Source: Symbiodinium natans
Taxonomy: Eukaryota; Sar; Dinophyceae; Suessiales; Symbiodiniaceae
Assembly (NCBI GenBank): GCA_905221605.1
Contig: CAJNDS010002835.1
Span: 64,001-128,000, forward strand
Length of the DNA stretch: 64,000 bases
Reading direction: 5' to 3'
Shown here: in pieces, positions 21,354 through 32,632 of the stretch
Position numbering within the stretch: the stretch's first letter is position 1
Layout of the letters: every line of letters starts with the position of its first letter
Program-made: the position numbers and the translations under genes
The notes under the pieces: model-generated
Told to the model about the DNA's origin: nothing
What the model saw: the letters and a program-made list of their open reading frames with translations, nothing else
The model's database searches: none

Positions 21354-23730
21354 TGACATGATGACTGCGCTGGTTGGTGTGCTGAAATCAGGCACATGTC
21401 GGACCCAGCCCAGCACTGACCCCGTGCGGGTTCCTGCCGTGCGACACAAAGGGAGCTTCTGAGTTTCCATACTCAGTTCCTTGTGACTTATTTTGTCGGA
21501 GTTCTTGCGACTTCTTTGGCCGTGTGGACCCGGCGAGGTACTTCCTCCTTTGCTTGCTCGTTTCCGGCGTGCCATGCGCAGCCAGTGTCATCCTATGGTC
21601 CGACATGGGCCCCACACTTACGCCTTTTCATTTCGGGCTTCCAAGTATCGAGCTTCCAAAGCTTCAGGCTATGGCCAGGACGTTTACGCCTACTTCTTTG
21701 GTGGCACCGTGTCTCGGCTAAAGTCTGGGGATGTCTGGGGGGGGGGGGGGCATAGTGCAGCAGATCTGGGGCTCAGGAGAAGGGGGCGATCTACGCTGGA
21801 CTCGCCACTCTGCTGGTGCTGTGCCTGTGCGCCTCGAGCTCTGAATAGCTCTCTGCTTAGGTTCAGAGCTGTCCCCCCATCTTTTGCCCTTCAGGTACTT
21901 GCTGGACTTCTTCTGGCCACCTCACCTCGAAGGCGACGTAAAGCACATGGACTGTGCTGAATCGCCTGAATCCCCAGCTTCAGAAGCCCAGAGCTGTATA
22001 GTGGAGGCCAGTACTTCGTGCTTTGCGACAAGGACTGCAAAGCTTTCAAGCCATTCAAGCACAGTCTTTCACACCACCCTGGCACTGACAAAAGGACTTC
22101 TTTGCAGGAAGGGCCATCCTGGCTGTAGCGGGCCTACTGCCGGGAGCTGAGCGGCTGAATGCGAACACGGAGCTCTGTTAGAGTGACATCTCCCAGTGTC
22201 CGAGCGCCTCAACAGGCAAAACTCATCCAAAGAAGTTGAAGGATTCGGGGTGCGACGTATCACTCGCAAGAGAGTGGATCGAATGTCACCAAAGTTCAGC
22301 ACCTTCCGTCTGTCTCAGTGTCAGCGAAGAATGTCTGGCCCGATCTCCCCCTCGTTCTCCCCCCCTCGCCTCCCGCCATCCCACCTCCTTGCCGCGACGC
22401 AACTTAACGCTGCTGAGGAGCTGAAAGAGAGCTGGCAGCCATCACAGGGCATGCAAGCATGGTGTTATAGTTGTTTCTTCTGAATCCCCACGCAGCCCTA
22501 TGAAATCCGGCACCTGCCGTGCGTGGACTGGGTATACCTTGCGTGCATGCACCCTTCATGGCACTTGCCGTGTCCCTGGCCCCGGCGTGCTCGAGTATGC
22601 CCTGCTCTTATTACATTATACACTCAGTTTTCTTGGGGACCTCCCTTGCCAGCAGTGTGGCTTTCTATATCCCTCCTGGTCCGCCTTGACACCCTGGGGC
22701 GTGGAGCACCAAAACGCACTTGAAGGTCCAGGTGTTCCCGTACATCATCATACATCAGTACAAAGGGAGTGCTCTGTCATTTCGTGAGAGTTCGTGGGCA
22801 CGGGGAGAGATTGCAGAGTGCCCGCCTCCGATGTGCGGCCACAGACTTACGGGCCCTTGGTGGTCACGCTCTGACGGGTTGACTTCGGCTCTTGAGTGCA
22901 GCGGAAATAGCCAGGGAGTGTGAGCCGGCGTGTGGTGGGGTCTCAGCACAGGTTGTTTGCAGCGGCGCTGAATCTGGCCGAGGCCGATCTGAGTGCCACA
23001 TGCAGTAGCCAGTAGGCATGTTGCTCCGAGTGCCCTTGCATGATGATGGGTCGAAGGCCGATGGGCAGAATAATCATGGATGTAACAAGCCTCTGGCCTG
23101 AAGAGTGCATCTTGTGAATCTTGTGTTGTGTTCTCAGACCTACCCGTCGGTCCCAATCCAGTGCACTGCGCCGCCCTCACTTCAGGGGTGCGAACAGATT
23201 GAACTGTTTCGCAGCATATGCCGTGCGAGGTCTTGTTGGGCCCGCTTTTGACGACTGTGGTGCCACTGCCTTATAGCTTGTCATGTCAGTTCGTGTAATT
23301 TGTGTGCCAGATTCCGCTACCGGCAAGGCGTGCCCTGACGCGGCCCTTGCCAGTGGAGGCGGAGGAAGCTCGGGACCAAGAGTCGGAGATGGCAACATTG
23401 TTAGTATAAGTGTTCAAATCTCATGCAGGGTTCATCCCAAAACCCTGGTTTACAACGTATAGATATGAGGCGAGGACATGTCAGGCATTAGGTTATTTGA
23501 AAGCAGGCTACTGGAAGTGGAAGTCGCAGGTTTTACAGGTTCGATACGCCACAGACCACAACGGGACCCTTCAGGGCTGAATGTGGCAAGTCTCGTTTCT
23601 CCTGGAACACGTAATGACAGAACAGACCTCAAGTAGTTCACATATTTCAAGCGGCCGCTTGAGCACACGCCTGCCTAAGCAATGCTGGTGCGCTGCAGTT
23701 GCACCACGCTCTTCACTCTTCAGGAACAAG
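21354..23730. other. Unassigned region with one exon-like segment
   Basis: After an AG near 21989 the + strand reads YSGGQYFVLCDKDCKAFKPF (about 22004-22063), a Cys/aromatic-rich stretch that looks coding but matches no family I know. A G-run lies near 21736-21749. About 23360-23410 has a short acidic frame (EAEEARDQESEMATLLV then a stop) that may be a terminal exon. These could belong to one or more genes on the + strand. Confidence 0.25.
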
Positions 23731-23848
23731 CGTGGAACAAGAAGATTTGGTACAACTGCCCGGATTTCTTCCAGCTGCTCCAGCCCCCGAAGGGTTCAAC
23801 GCATTGTTTTCCCGTGTGCAGAGAAATTGCCAAAGCTTGAACTTTCTC
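23731..23848 (+). CDS. Exon-like segment, gene unidentified
   Basis: Directly after an acceptor (CTTCAG, near 23726-23731) the frame reads EQAWNKKIWYNCPDFFQLLQ and continues to a stop near 23841. Aromatic-rich, non-repetitive composition and a clean acceptor argue for a real exon, possibly of the same gene as the neighbouring segments at 22.0 and 25.6 kb. Confidence 0.3.
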
Positions 23849-25586
23849 AGAATCACTGAAATTATAGGAGGAGGGTGATCGTTAAGTGCGGGACGCCTTC
23901 AAAAGCCGTCCACTCCAGAATGCAGATTCAAAAGCTGTAATCGCCAGCTGGTGATATTGGCAGCAAATGATGAGTTGAATCATTAGAGAAGTACCTCAGT
24001 CCATCTGATCCCAGGTGGGGAACATGCAAACCACCCGTATGATGAAGATGCAGCCGGGGCCCTTCTTCACCACAAATCAAGGTTTCTTTCTCTGTTTTGC
24101 TTGAGCTTTGGTTCCGATTCGCTTCAGCTTTGCTTCGACTTCCGAGGCGCTATGTTGGCTCGGAGAGAGATGCTACGGCCTTCTACGCTGGCAGCATGAC
24201 GGCCTCCTTTCTGCCGCTTGGCGTCTGCTGCCGTAGATCTCAAAAGACTCCTTTGAGCATGTTGTTCGATGTTGCTCGCTCTTCATGTATTAGTTGACCT
24301 TTCAGACAGGCTTGGGGTTCTGACGTTGGCCATGTGGCTGGTGCCCCGGCCTCAGATAGGTGAGAAGGAGCATCCGTTGAAGGGTTTTTAGACTTAACAC
24401 ACGAAAATCCTGGATTGCTTGTCCTCCAACGGAGCAGCGTTTTGTTTTTTTGTTTACGCTTCTTGAAAGTTTATCACGTGCGGTAATTCTTCCGGGAACC
24501 GGGGCGAGAAAGAGAACGGAGCGGTGGCCACGGAAGCAGGTGGGCGGACTTGCGGAAGAACGTCTCCGACACAAACAAGTACTGTATGGTTTGAGGACTT
24601 GTGATGGGCTTGGAAAGGCGGAGTCTCAGGTCGATCGTCTGCAAGCCAGGATTCGAGACCTCGCATCCGCGAAGCTCTGCGGAAGCTCTGCAGAAGCCTG
24701 CACGGCGATCACAAGGTCTCGGCCCTTCCCATTGAGTCCGTGCTCTTGAACACTCGACGCCGCAGCAGCTGCTGCGCTTGTAGCGATCCAAGTTTCAGCA
24801 GTGTTTTGTCGAGCGCGCTGTGGGCCACCCGACACGTGTTCGAGTTTATACCTTGCAGACCTGCCCGCGGAAGCAAGTTCTCAAAGCCACTCGAAATCAG
24901 CTCGCGGAAGCGTCCGCGGAAGCAAACGCAGGGGACGAGTCGAAACAGTACTTGCGGAAGGGCTTCGCGGAAAGGATTCGTGGTTTCGTAGAAAACCTTG
25001 CAAGAATTCAAACATATTAGAACCACAGCTGAACCGTTTGCGCAGCGGCACTTGCAGTATTTGGTATGTTTTCGCACTCTAATTAATGAACAAAAGGAAT
25101 GGAAAAGAGACTTTTCGTGAAGAATTAGTATGCAATTCTGTAATGAATGTGATCTTTCCCAAAGTTGTCCAGTGCATCCCGTCGCATCACTCCCCCGTCC
25201 CTGCCGGATCCGCCCCCCGCCCAGGTGGGCACTCAGCGAGAACATCGACTTCAGCGACGTCACTTTCGGCGACACCCAGTCGGCCCCAGCCCCATCATAT
25301 CAAGCCCGACATATAAAACATCGACACCCTGCGCGCTGGGGCGCTGGCTGCGTCTAGCATGGTGATGATGAGGAGCTCACGTACATCCGCTGGGTTTCGC
25401 CAGTTGCGGGGCGCCTCGTGGTCGGTAGCTGATTGGAGCAGCAGAAACTGACCGAGATATGAGGCAGTTGGCTTGGCGTACCTGATGTTTGGTTTGATCG
25501 TCCGCCGCAGAGCTTTTGTGAAAATTCAGGGATAAGAGTGCCGATCGTATAGTCACAGGGCGCGTTCTCTTGACTCTTTCATAGGT
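23849..25586. other. Unassigned region with weak exon-like frames
   Basis: The + strand at about 24600-24700 reads AESQVDRLQARIRDLASAKL, a coiled-coil-like stretch. About 24870-25017 reads LRKGFAERIRGFVENLARIQ. About 25220-25271 reads SENIDFSDVTFGDTQ after a GCCCAG acceptor-like site. None shows a known domain and the joins are not resolvable by eye. Confidence 0.22.
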
Positions 25587-25733
25587 CTCCCTGCGTGTTG
25601 GCCTGGCCGGGAGCTACAACCACGGGGACATGCTGCTCCAGATGGTCACTGAGCATGAACAAGTCACGGTGCTGGCCTCAGCCCTGCGAGTGCCCTTCCT
25701 GTTCGCTGTTGGCTCATTTGAATCAATTCATTG
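25587..25733 (+). CDS. Exon-like segment, gene unidentified
   Basis: After TTTCATAG the frame reads VSLRVGLAGSYNHGDMLLQM, then VTEHEQVTVLASALR, with possible GT donors at about 25666 and 25689 and a stop near 25731. Regular amphipathic character suggests a real exon. No family is recognised. Confidence 0.33.
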
Positions 25734-26015
25734 AGAATTGTTTACATCTCCATGTTCCATACGACCTGAGATGAGCAACGGCCGCAAGCGGGATGCCCAG
25801 AGGCTGAAGGTATGCCGGAGGTTTCCGAAGGAATCCCTGTCCAAGGTCTGTGCGGCGCAAGACACTTGTTGGGCTGGTGGCGCAGCAGTTCGAAGACGAG
25901 GACTGCAAGCCAGAGCCCCAGAGCCCCAGAGCCCCAGAGCCCAGACCCCCGAATGCAAAAACCCTGAGCAGACTGTTCAGACGCGCGAGGCGAGACGCTC
26001 AGGTTAAACAAAAGA

Positions 26016-26155
26016 ATGTGTGAGTGTGAGTGTGTGAGTGTGTGAGAGAGAGAGAGTGAGTGAGTGAGTGAGTGAGTGAGTGAGTGAGTGGTGAGTGAGT
26101 GAGTGGTGAGTGAGTGAGTGAGTGAGAGAGTGAGTGTGTGTGTGTGTGTGTCTGC
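26016..26155. repeat. (GAGT)n/(GT)n compound microsatellite
   Basis: GTGTGAGT, then (GAGA)n, then (GTGA)n interrupted by GTGGTGA, then (GT)n. Confidence 0.95.
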
Positions 26156-27029
26156 CTGGCTGTCTGTCTGTGCACCTGTGACAATTTCAATCATACCACC
26201 AGATGATGTTGGGAAGGATGCAAAGTTCTAAATGGTCATTGTCTGCATAATATGTAAATTCATCACCAGATTATCCAGATGTTTCATTTCACCCCATACA
26301 AATCGTGTTTCTGATCCTTGTTGCTATGGTGATGGTACTGTATACCAGTGATGAGGATCTTGTGGTGTTAAATTGCAACAGTACATTGAAGTACCATCAC
26401 TACATTCCACCAAATGCCACAACACGTTGCTGCAATTATTGCCACATGTACCTTTTGCTTTATTGCGGCAGCAGAGCTGGCCCAGCAAAGAGGGTGTCAC
26501 GGCTGAGGTAGAGATCAACACCATGCGCCACCAGATGTTGAACAGCAATGCTTGTGACGCACAGAATCACAGAAGCGTTGGATTGATGCATCTTGAACAT
26601 GGTTCCAACTGTTCGGTGGTTCGACTCGGCGTACATCCCTTTACTTGTTTGTTTTTTAGGGGGGGCAGCATATCTAATCCGCCATCTTTTAGTTCTAGCG
26701 TTAGTGGTTGGTACGTAGTCTCATCTTCTGTACGAAGCTCGACTATCAGGTTTTTCTGTGGTTGAAAGGTGGTCTGGGTGCCAGCCATCCCTTAGCCGAG
26801 TACTGACGTTGTCGTAACAAAGGCCGATGTCCGTTGGCCCGTCCAGGACAGACGGTGAGGCTTAACCCTCACCTTTCCGTTTCACTCGGCCGAGCGTTCG
26901 GGGTCTGTCGCTCGACGGAAGCGACCCCTCACTTAGTTTAGGAATTTTTGATCGGCACCTGAAGCAAGGTGATCATAAATGCTGCCTTGCGAATAGCCCT
27001 ACTTACAACTACCCATGAACACCTTTCAT
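26156..27029. other. No gene seen; two adjacent hairpins
   Basis: At 26854-26873 GGTGAGG pairs with CCTCACC around a short loop. At about 26900-26928 TCGCT pairs with AGCGA and the outer GGGG with CCCC. The rest holds overlapping short frames without domains. Confidence 0.35.
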
Positions 27030-27054
27030 GTAGTAACCCTAAACCCTAAACCCT
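27030..27054. repeat. Short interstitial telomere repeat (CCCTAAA)3
   Basis: Three consecutive near-perfect CCCTAAA units, the least diverged telomere-type run in the window. It is followed by a copy of the dispersed GA-rich module. Confidence 0.75.
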
Positions 27055-27170
27055 AGAGCTCCCTAAGCTGGGAGCCACGTGCCGGGGGGAAGCCTCCCCT
27101 TGATGCACAGCAGCAGCAGAAGAAGAAGCAGAAGAAGAAAAAGAAGAAGAAGAAGAGCCAGAGATACATT
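27055..27170. repeat. Dispersed module copy 1: GGGG-A-GCCTCC then (AGA)n
   Basis: CGGGGGGAAGCCTCCCC followed by CAGCAGCAGAAGAAGAAG-type triplets. The same layout (a short G/C hairpin-like block, then AGAAGAAG and GA-rich DNA) recurs near 28070-28170 and 34360-34450. Confidence 0.5.
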
Positions 27171-28069
27171 TCGCTGTGTCGAACACTGTCGGCTTCGAGG
27201 CAGGCATGGTCATTGGAGCATTGGGTCATCAAGGTGCTGCTTCGAGGAGTCGTACAATTTGAGCTTTGACAGTTCATGACGTGAGTTTATGCATGAGTTT
27301 GTGGCGTCTCAAGCCTTGAAGACTCCTGACGTATTACGACATTACCATGAGACGTTTTTGTTCAAGCTAGTTCTTGTTGTTGCAAACATATCCTAGAAAG
27401 CCGGCATGTGAAACGATAAGTAAGATGTAAGTTACACTTGGGGGGGGGAGGGGGGGGCGATCTACTGCACAGGCATCTTTGTCTCAGGAGCGTTCTGCTA
27501 CATAGACCTATGTTTTCCTATTGGCAGGTTGTACTACGTACGTAGAACTAGGTACTCGTATTTGTTTGTTTGGCAGATCTGTCTCTGTATCTGCTTGTTC
27601 CTTATTTTCCAAAACTGTATCCGCAAGCATATTCTCACATGTGTGCTGAAAGGATTGCATCTGATCGACAGCACTACCACAACGGATAGAAAATTGCCCG
27701 TGGGCTGTCGCGGACGCCCGGGGCTTTGGCCCCAAGCCCCAAGAAAGCAAGAAAGAAAGAACGAAAGAAAGAAAGAGTTGTTCCTCATGACGATTCTGTA
27801 CCCCAACCCGACATGAAGGCCAATGAGCCGAAACTGTGAGAGCCTCCCTATGACACCGCGGGCGGGGCTCATCACGAGCTGGACTGTGGATTCTTGCGTG
27901 CCCTTCGGGGCAGCCTCCTCTTGGGGGGGCTATGCGTGTAGAGAGAGAGAGAGAGAGAAAGAGAGCGTGCAGGAGAGAGAGAGAGAGAGAGAGAGATTGA
28001 AAACAGCTTGTAACCCCACGGGGCGAAACCTGCCCTAAGACACTCGGACCGAGCAGTGGCTGGTGTCTC
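27171..28069. other. No confident gene; G-run and GA tracts
   Basis: Contains an interrupted G run near 27440-27458, an (AAAG)n tract near 27747-27777 and GA tracts near 27940-27995 that follow CCTTCGGGGCAGCCTCCTC, which is another partial copy of the dispersed module. No supported gene. Confidence 0.45.
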
Positions 28070-28172
28070 CCTTCGGGGGAGCATCTTCGCTGGGTAGAAG
28101 AAGAAGAAGCAGAAGAAGAAGAAGAAGAGGAGAGTGAGAGCGAGAGAGAAGAGAGAGCGAGAGAGAGCCAAG
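28070..28172. repeat. Dispersed module copy 2
   Basis: CTTCGGGGGAGCATCTTCGC then TGGGTAGAAGAAGAAGAAGC and a GAGAGCGAGAG tail. Nearly the same string precedes the GA-rich tail at 34360-34450. Confidence 0.75.
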
Positions 28173-29248
28173 TACAGCAAATGCAGCAATCGCAGCATGT
28201 CGCTTGGAAGCAAGTGAGCGCGTTTCATCGTATGCCCTTGTGTGAAAAGAAGTACGCGAATTCTGATTGCTGTGCCTTGAACTCAGACTTTGTGACAAAC
28301 CTTCGAGGCTGGCCTTTGACAAACTGAGCCGCGGCCTCGTTGGGTTAAAGGTGGTTCAAGGCTGCCAGGCTCTCACAGCTCGTTGCGGATGCTGCCGGCA
28401 GCTTGTGCAGGCAATTCACAGAAGGACAAGTTTGCAGAAAAACAAATGCGGCTGGGCTGAAAAGCAGCGTTCCTTCGAAGCCAAGCGGGATCCTCCAGCT
28501 CGCGTGCGCAGGCGGAACTTGGACCTCGTTTCCCGCATGATCAAAGTTTGCGGCTGTGTGTTTGTGTTGATGCTGCGGCCCTACTTGTCTCAGTGGCGAC
28601 ATCGTATGCATCTTCCATTCGCGATTCGATTCAACGCCCAAGGGCAACCGTTTTGTTGGCTGGGTGTGGTACGATGTGCTGTGATGCTTCTTGCTGCTGC
28701 CTTCTGCCGCGGGACTGCGCTGTGTTGTTGTGGATGTGGCTATTGGAAAGTCTCGTTGCGGCATGCTAGAAGCTGCTGGAATGTGCAAGTTCTTGCGATC
28801 ACACTTTCGTGTGCAAGGTAAGACGGTTTGCTCCTTTTTTGTTAGGATGCGGGACGAGGGGGGAGGGGGGCATGGTAGGCGGGCCTGAGGGTCAACCGTA
28901 CGATACGTTGGTGGGATGGCTGGAGAGGGGAGGGCCAGCACAAGGCGCAAAACCACAGGCCGTAGCGAGTCGATCCACCCTCATCAGGACTGCCTGTGTC
29001 AGCGCTGCTTGAGTCTGATTTGCTAAGCCCTATTATGCTCAAAGCCAGTTCCCAGTTGCCTGGTCACTTTTGGGATGTTTTTGAGGTTCGGCACCACGTG
29101 GATGGCCTCCCAGCTGGTTTCTTCCAGCAGCCACCTATCGGACTTGGTCGGAACCTGTGAAAACGATCTAGGCATGCTCAAGGAACTTTGCGGTAGAACA
29201 GAACTTTCGTTCTTTCACTCTTTCTCTCTCTCTCACATTGTGTGTTGA
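28173..29248. other. Unassigned region with weak exon-like frames
   Basis: The + strand at about 28719-28819 reads VVVDVAIGKSRCGMLEAAGM, then CKFLRSHFRVQ, ending at a strong donor (CAAG|GTAAGA). This is a plausible exon of an unidentified gene. About 28480-28545 (DPPARVRRRNLDLVSRMI) may be another. Nothing else is supported. Confidence 0.28.
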
Positions 29249-29344
29249 GGTGTTGGGGTTCCTGGGCGTTTTCAGCATCAGCTTCTGCCTCTTCGTGGCC
29301 GTCGCCTTCCAGCGCCTGAAGACAGCCCTTGGCCCAGTGCCAGA
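29249..29344 (+). CDS. Exon-like segment encoding a transmembrane helix, unidentified
   Basis: After GTTGAG the frame reads VLGFLGVFSISFCLFVAVAF, a clear membrane-spanning stretch, followed by QRLKTALGPVPE and a possible GC donor (GAG|GGCA or GAGG|GCAAC). It lies upstream of the bestrophin-like gene, but that family's N terminus begins at the next gene's own ATG, so this probably belongs to an earlier gene. Confidence 0.35.
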
Positions 29345-29911
29345 GGGCAACTCTGTGCACTGAATTTTGCTAGATTTTGCTTTGATGGCGATGTCGGTTT
29401 GCGTTGTGGCCCTACGATACTATGTGCACACTTACTGTAGGCTGAGGGCTGGGCCACGATTCCGTACTTCGGCAGGTCCAGTCATACCCACCCCCAACCA
29501 CAGGTGTCCACTTCCCTTCATTGTGCCCATTTTATGCCTTGAGCTAAGTGCTGTGATACCCTATGTCCTTTTCCTTCTCTCCCCTCCTGCTTTCAGCAGC
29601 ACAGTTGGCAAGTGGCAAGAACACAACGCGCAAAGCCGTACAAGACCTCTGTACCTTACAGTAAACCCTGCTGCCCCCTTCCGAAGCAAAAGTGGCAAAG
29701 ACAAGGCTAAAGAGCAAATCCACCGGCAACCAACCTGAAGAGATGAACAATTCTACAACCGCCTTCGAAATAAAGAGGCCAGGCTACAAAGCTGAGTGGA
29801 GTGTACTGCCCTCGCCAAGTTCGGGATGTGCCCCCCCTTACATGTCCCTGTGCAAGCACTTCATGGCATATCATCAGGCTAGGGGCGCAAGGATCCCCCG
29901 ATTCCTCAGCC

Positions 29912-31473
29912 ATGGTCATCCTGTATAGCAGCAGCGAATGGCTGGAAGTTCTGTTCCGATATGTCGGGACAGTTTGGCCGCACATCTGGGGGAAGTGGCT
30001 TTGTTCTTCCCTGTACGCGATAGCCGCGTATCTCTTTGCCCTGGAAACAGGGCTGGAGTTTGGCTCCGAGAACCATTCCATGCTGCTGCCTCTCTCTGTG
30101 ACCTTCCTCCTCATCTTCCGTGCAAACGAGGCTTATGCGAGGTACTGGCTAGGGCGTTCCACTCTGTCGAACTACATCTCTGAAGTCCGGGAGGTGTTGT
30201 TGCTGTCGATCATTTATGTTCGCGGCGGCCTTGAGTCGTCCATCCACCTTTTTCACCGAGGGCCCGGGATGACGCTGTCCTCATGCGTAAAGCCGGACCA
30301 CTACGACGAGAAAGCCAGGAACTACCGCGTCGACGTTGCGCGCCTTAGCGTAGCCCTGGCAGTCGCTTTCAAGCTGCACACAAGCATTGCACTCGACGGA
30401 TATTGCTTTGGCAGTATCGACAAGGAGACCAAGTGGTATCTTGACTGGGACCGCCTCCGTTTGTTGCAACTTCTCACAGAGGAGGAGTTCGAGGTTGTGA
30501 ACCGTTGTGTTGGCCTTGCAGAGGAGGAGTCCGTTGCCGAGACCCGCCGCCGGCTTGCGAGCCAGTTCCACAACGCGCAAAGCTTAGAAGGACCTCCCAG
30601 CACCTGGGATGAGGAGTTCCCTGTGAAGTTCGATAGATATGTTCGGGTGCCGGTTGCCATCGTCTGGTTCTTGAGGGAGGTGCTCTTCAGGAACATGAAC
30701 GACCCCTTCAATACCCAGCCCTGGGGTATCAAGGATCGATTCGTCGGAGCCTTGGTGACTTTGTTGGGTGGCATCTTGGAGTCCTTCGAGGTCGCCCACA
30801 TGGTGTGTACCACACCGATTCCTTTGCCCTACGCGCATTTGTGCAAGACGCTGCTCTGCTTCTATTTTCTATCGGCCCCCTTCTTCGTGGACCCGAGTCG
30901 GGGATGGTTTGCCAACACCCTGGTGCCCTCCATCATCTCCTTCGCCCTGCTGGGCGTCGACTCCATCGCCACGGAGCTCGAGCGCCTTGGAGCTGTCGAG
31001 AGCCAGAGCTTGCTTCTTTAGTCAATCGATACGTCTGCTGTGTGCTCTGAGAGATCCACAGGTATTTACCTGCTGTCTCTGACTGTAGGGCGTCTATTTG
31101 GGGTCTTTCGCCTTATCTCAGCAGCTCCCTCTCAAGCTTTCTCTCTCTCTCTCCCTCTCTCAGGAACCCTTTCGGGGACGACGTGAATGATTTGGATCAG
31201 CTTGAGCAGGTGCACATCCTGGAGCGCGAGGCCATGGAGCTCCTGAGGCAGTCAGGGGACATCCGGGGCTGCAGCGTCTTTGGGTGGCAGGAGGTCCCGG
31301 ACTTTGTGAGCCGCAGGTGCTGCCGCAGTCTGAAGACGCAGCTGGTGGTGAAGGACTTGGCTTTGCTCCAGGTGATGCCTTTAGTGGCCGAGGAGGATGT
31401 CGTGCCTGCCTGGCTGCTGGACCGCAAGGAGGAATCTCGCCAGAAGGCCGCAGCCTGGTCCCTTGTACTCTAA
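29912..31473 (+). CDS. Bestrophin-like anion channel (bestrophin/UPF0187 family), two exons
   Basis: Bestrophins are multi-pass membrane proteins forming pentameric chloride or bicarbonate channels; algal members supply bicarbonate to the thylakoid lumen. Exon 1 is 29912-30981 and exon 2 is 31164-31473. The join uses a GC donor and restores the family motif ELENPFGDDVNDLD, giving 459 residues. Other landmarks are EWLEVLFRYVGTVWPHIWGK at the N terminus, RANEAYARYWLGRSTLSNYI after the first membrane helices, and the hydrophobic segment ending GILESFEV. The ATG at 29912 has a good context (GCCATGG) and fits the family start. An in-frame ATG at 29801 would add 37 residues and cannot be excluded as targeting sequence. 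A 1,070-bp uninterrupted first exon is unusual beside its heavily split neighbours. Membrane location and ion are inferred from the family. Confidence 0.85.
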
Positions 31474-32632
31474 AAGTTCCGCGGAAACTCCCCTCGAACT
31501 GTCCCAACGCGGATATCGGGGGAAAAAATCGTGCAGAACGAGAAAAGGTGCGGAAGGGAATGAGAACCTGTCACAATCTGGGCCAGCAAGGTCATGGCCG
31601 ACTGGTGCAAGGCACGAGACATGATGGCAATTGTGCATCACTAGTGCATCTGTATACCATCGAATGACGGTGCCCCTTTGCCTCAGAACCTGCCGCTCTA
31701 CCGGCTTTCCTTAAGCCTGTTCCAGAGCCGGGCTCTCAGCCTTTCAGGTTCGCCAACCCCGGGGTGCCCAGCCCGTCTGCAATTGGCAAATCCCATAATA
31801 TGGCCGTTGCTCAGAAAGGCGACTGGGTCCGCGCACTGCTCGCCGCGCAGCCAGAGCACAGGAGAGAGAGGGCTTTCTCTCTCCCTTTCTCTCTCTCTCT
31901 CTCTCTCTCTCTTGCCCGAGAATCTCACACCAATGATTATAGGCTTTTTGCGGGAGAGTTTTCCATGGCTCCACAAGAGCTCTTAACCGAGGCCTTCGCC
32001 TTCAGCCCCTTGGTTCCCATCGTGTTCCTGCCTTAGAGTCTCTTCAAGTCTTAGGAGCCTTGAAAGAAATCAGTTAAGTTCCTTTATTCTACAATGTTAA
32101 CTTGTGAAATCAATGCCCCACAACATGCAGCAGAACATCTCACGGCCCTACACAGCCTCTCCGATATTCAGCCATCGAGCCTCAGGTTGGTTCTCTCCTG
32201 CATGAACCAGAAGGTTCGCAAGTTTCGGGGCCTGCCAACGATCACCTACGAGGTGCATGCCGCGTGTGATTTTTGGGGCCACTGTTGCTGGCAGACCTGT
32301 GAGTCTGTAAGGCGGGTGAGAGCTCGCGGGGGCCCTGGCGGGCCAGTGTTGCTTGCTGCTTGCGGAATAAGCTAGCTCCTTCTTGCAAGAAGCGATCCGC
32401 GTTGAGGGTCGCCTTCTCACCGGACACCGACGCGGCCCGGGAAGAGGGGTGAAGAAGGGTGCTGGAAGGTGTCAGCATCAATACCTCAATACTTGCCAGG
32501 AGCAGCTTTGGCTCACACAACGCGTCTCCTACCAGGCCCCGGCTCTTTGTGACTCCCCTTGTGTCGCGCGCCAATTTTGCGCATCTGTGTATATCTGTGT
32601 ATCGCTGCCTCTTGCTAATTCTTGGTGTATAG
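31474..32632. other. Unassigned; possible 5' exons of the next gene
   Basis: Contains a CT tract near 31872-31912. + strand frames that look coding: about 31961-32033 (FSMAPQELLTEAFAFSPLVP then a stop), about 32107-32190 (EINAPQHAAEHLTALHSLSD) and about 32392-32450 (RSALRVAFSPDTDAAREE after TTGCAAG). They may encode the cytosolic N terminus of the downstream membrane protein, but the phases were not resolved. Confidence 0.25.
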
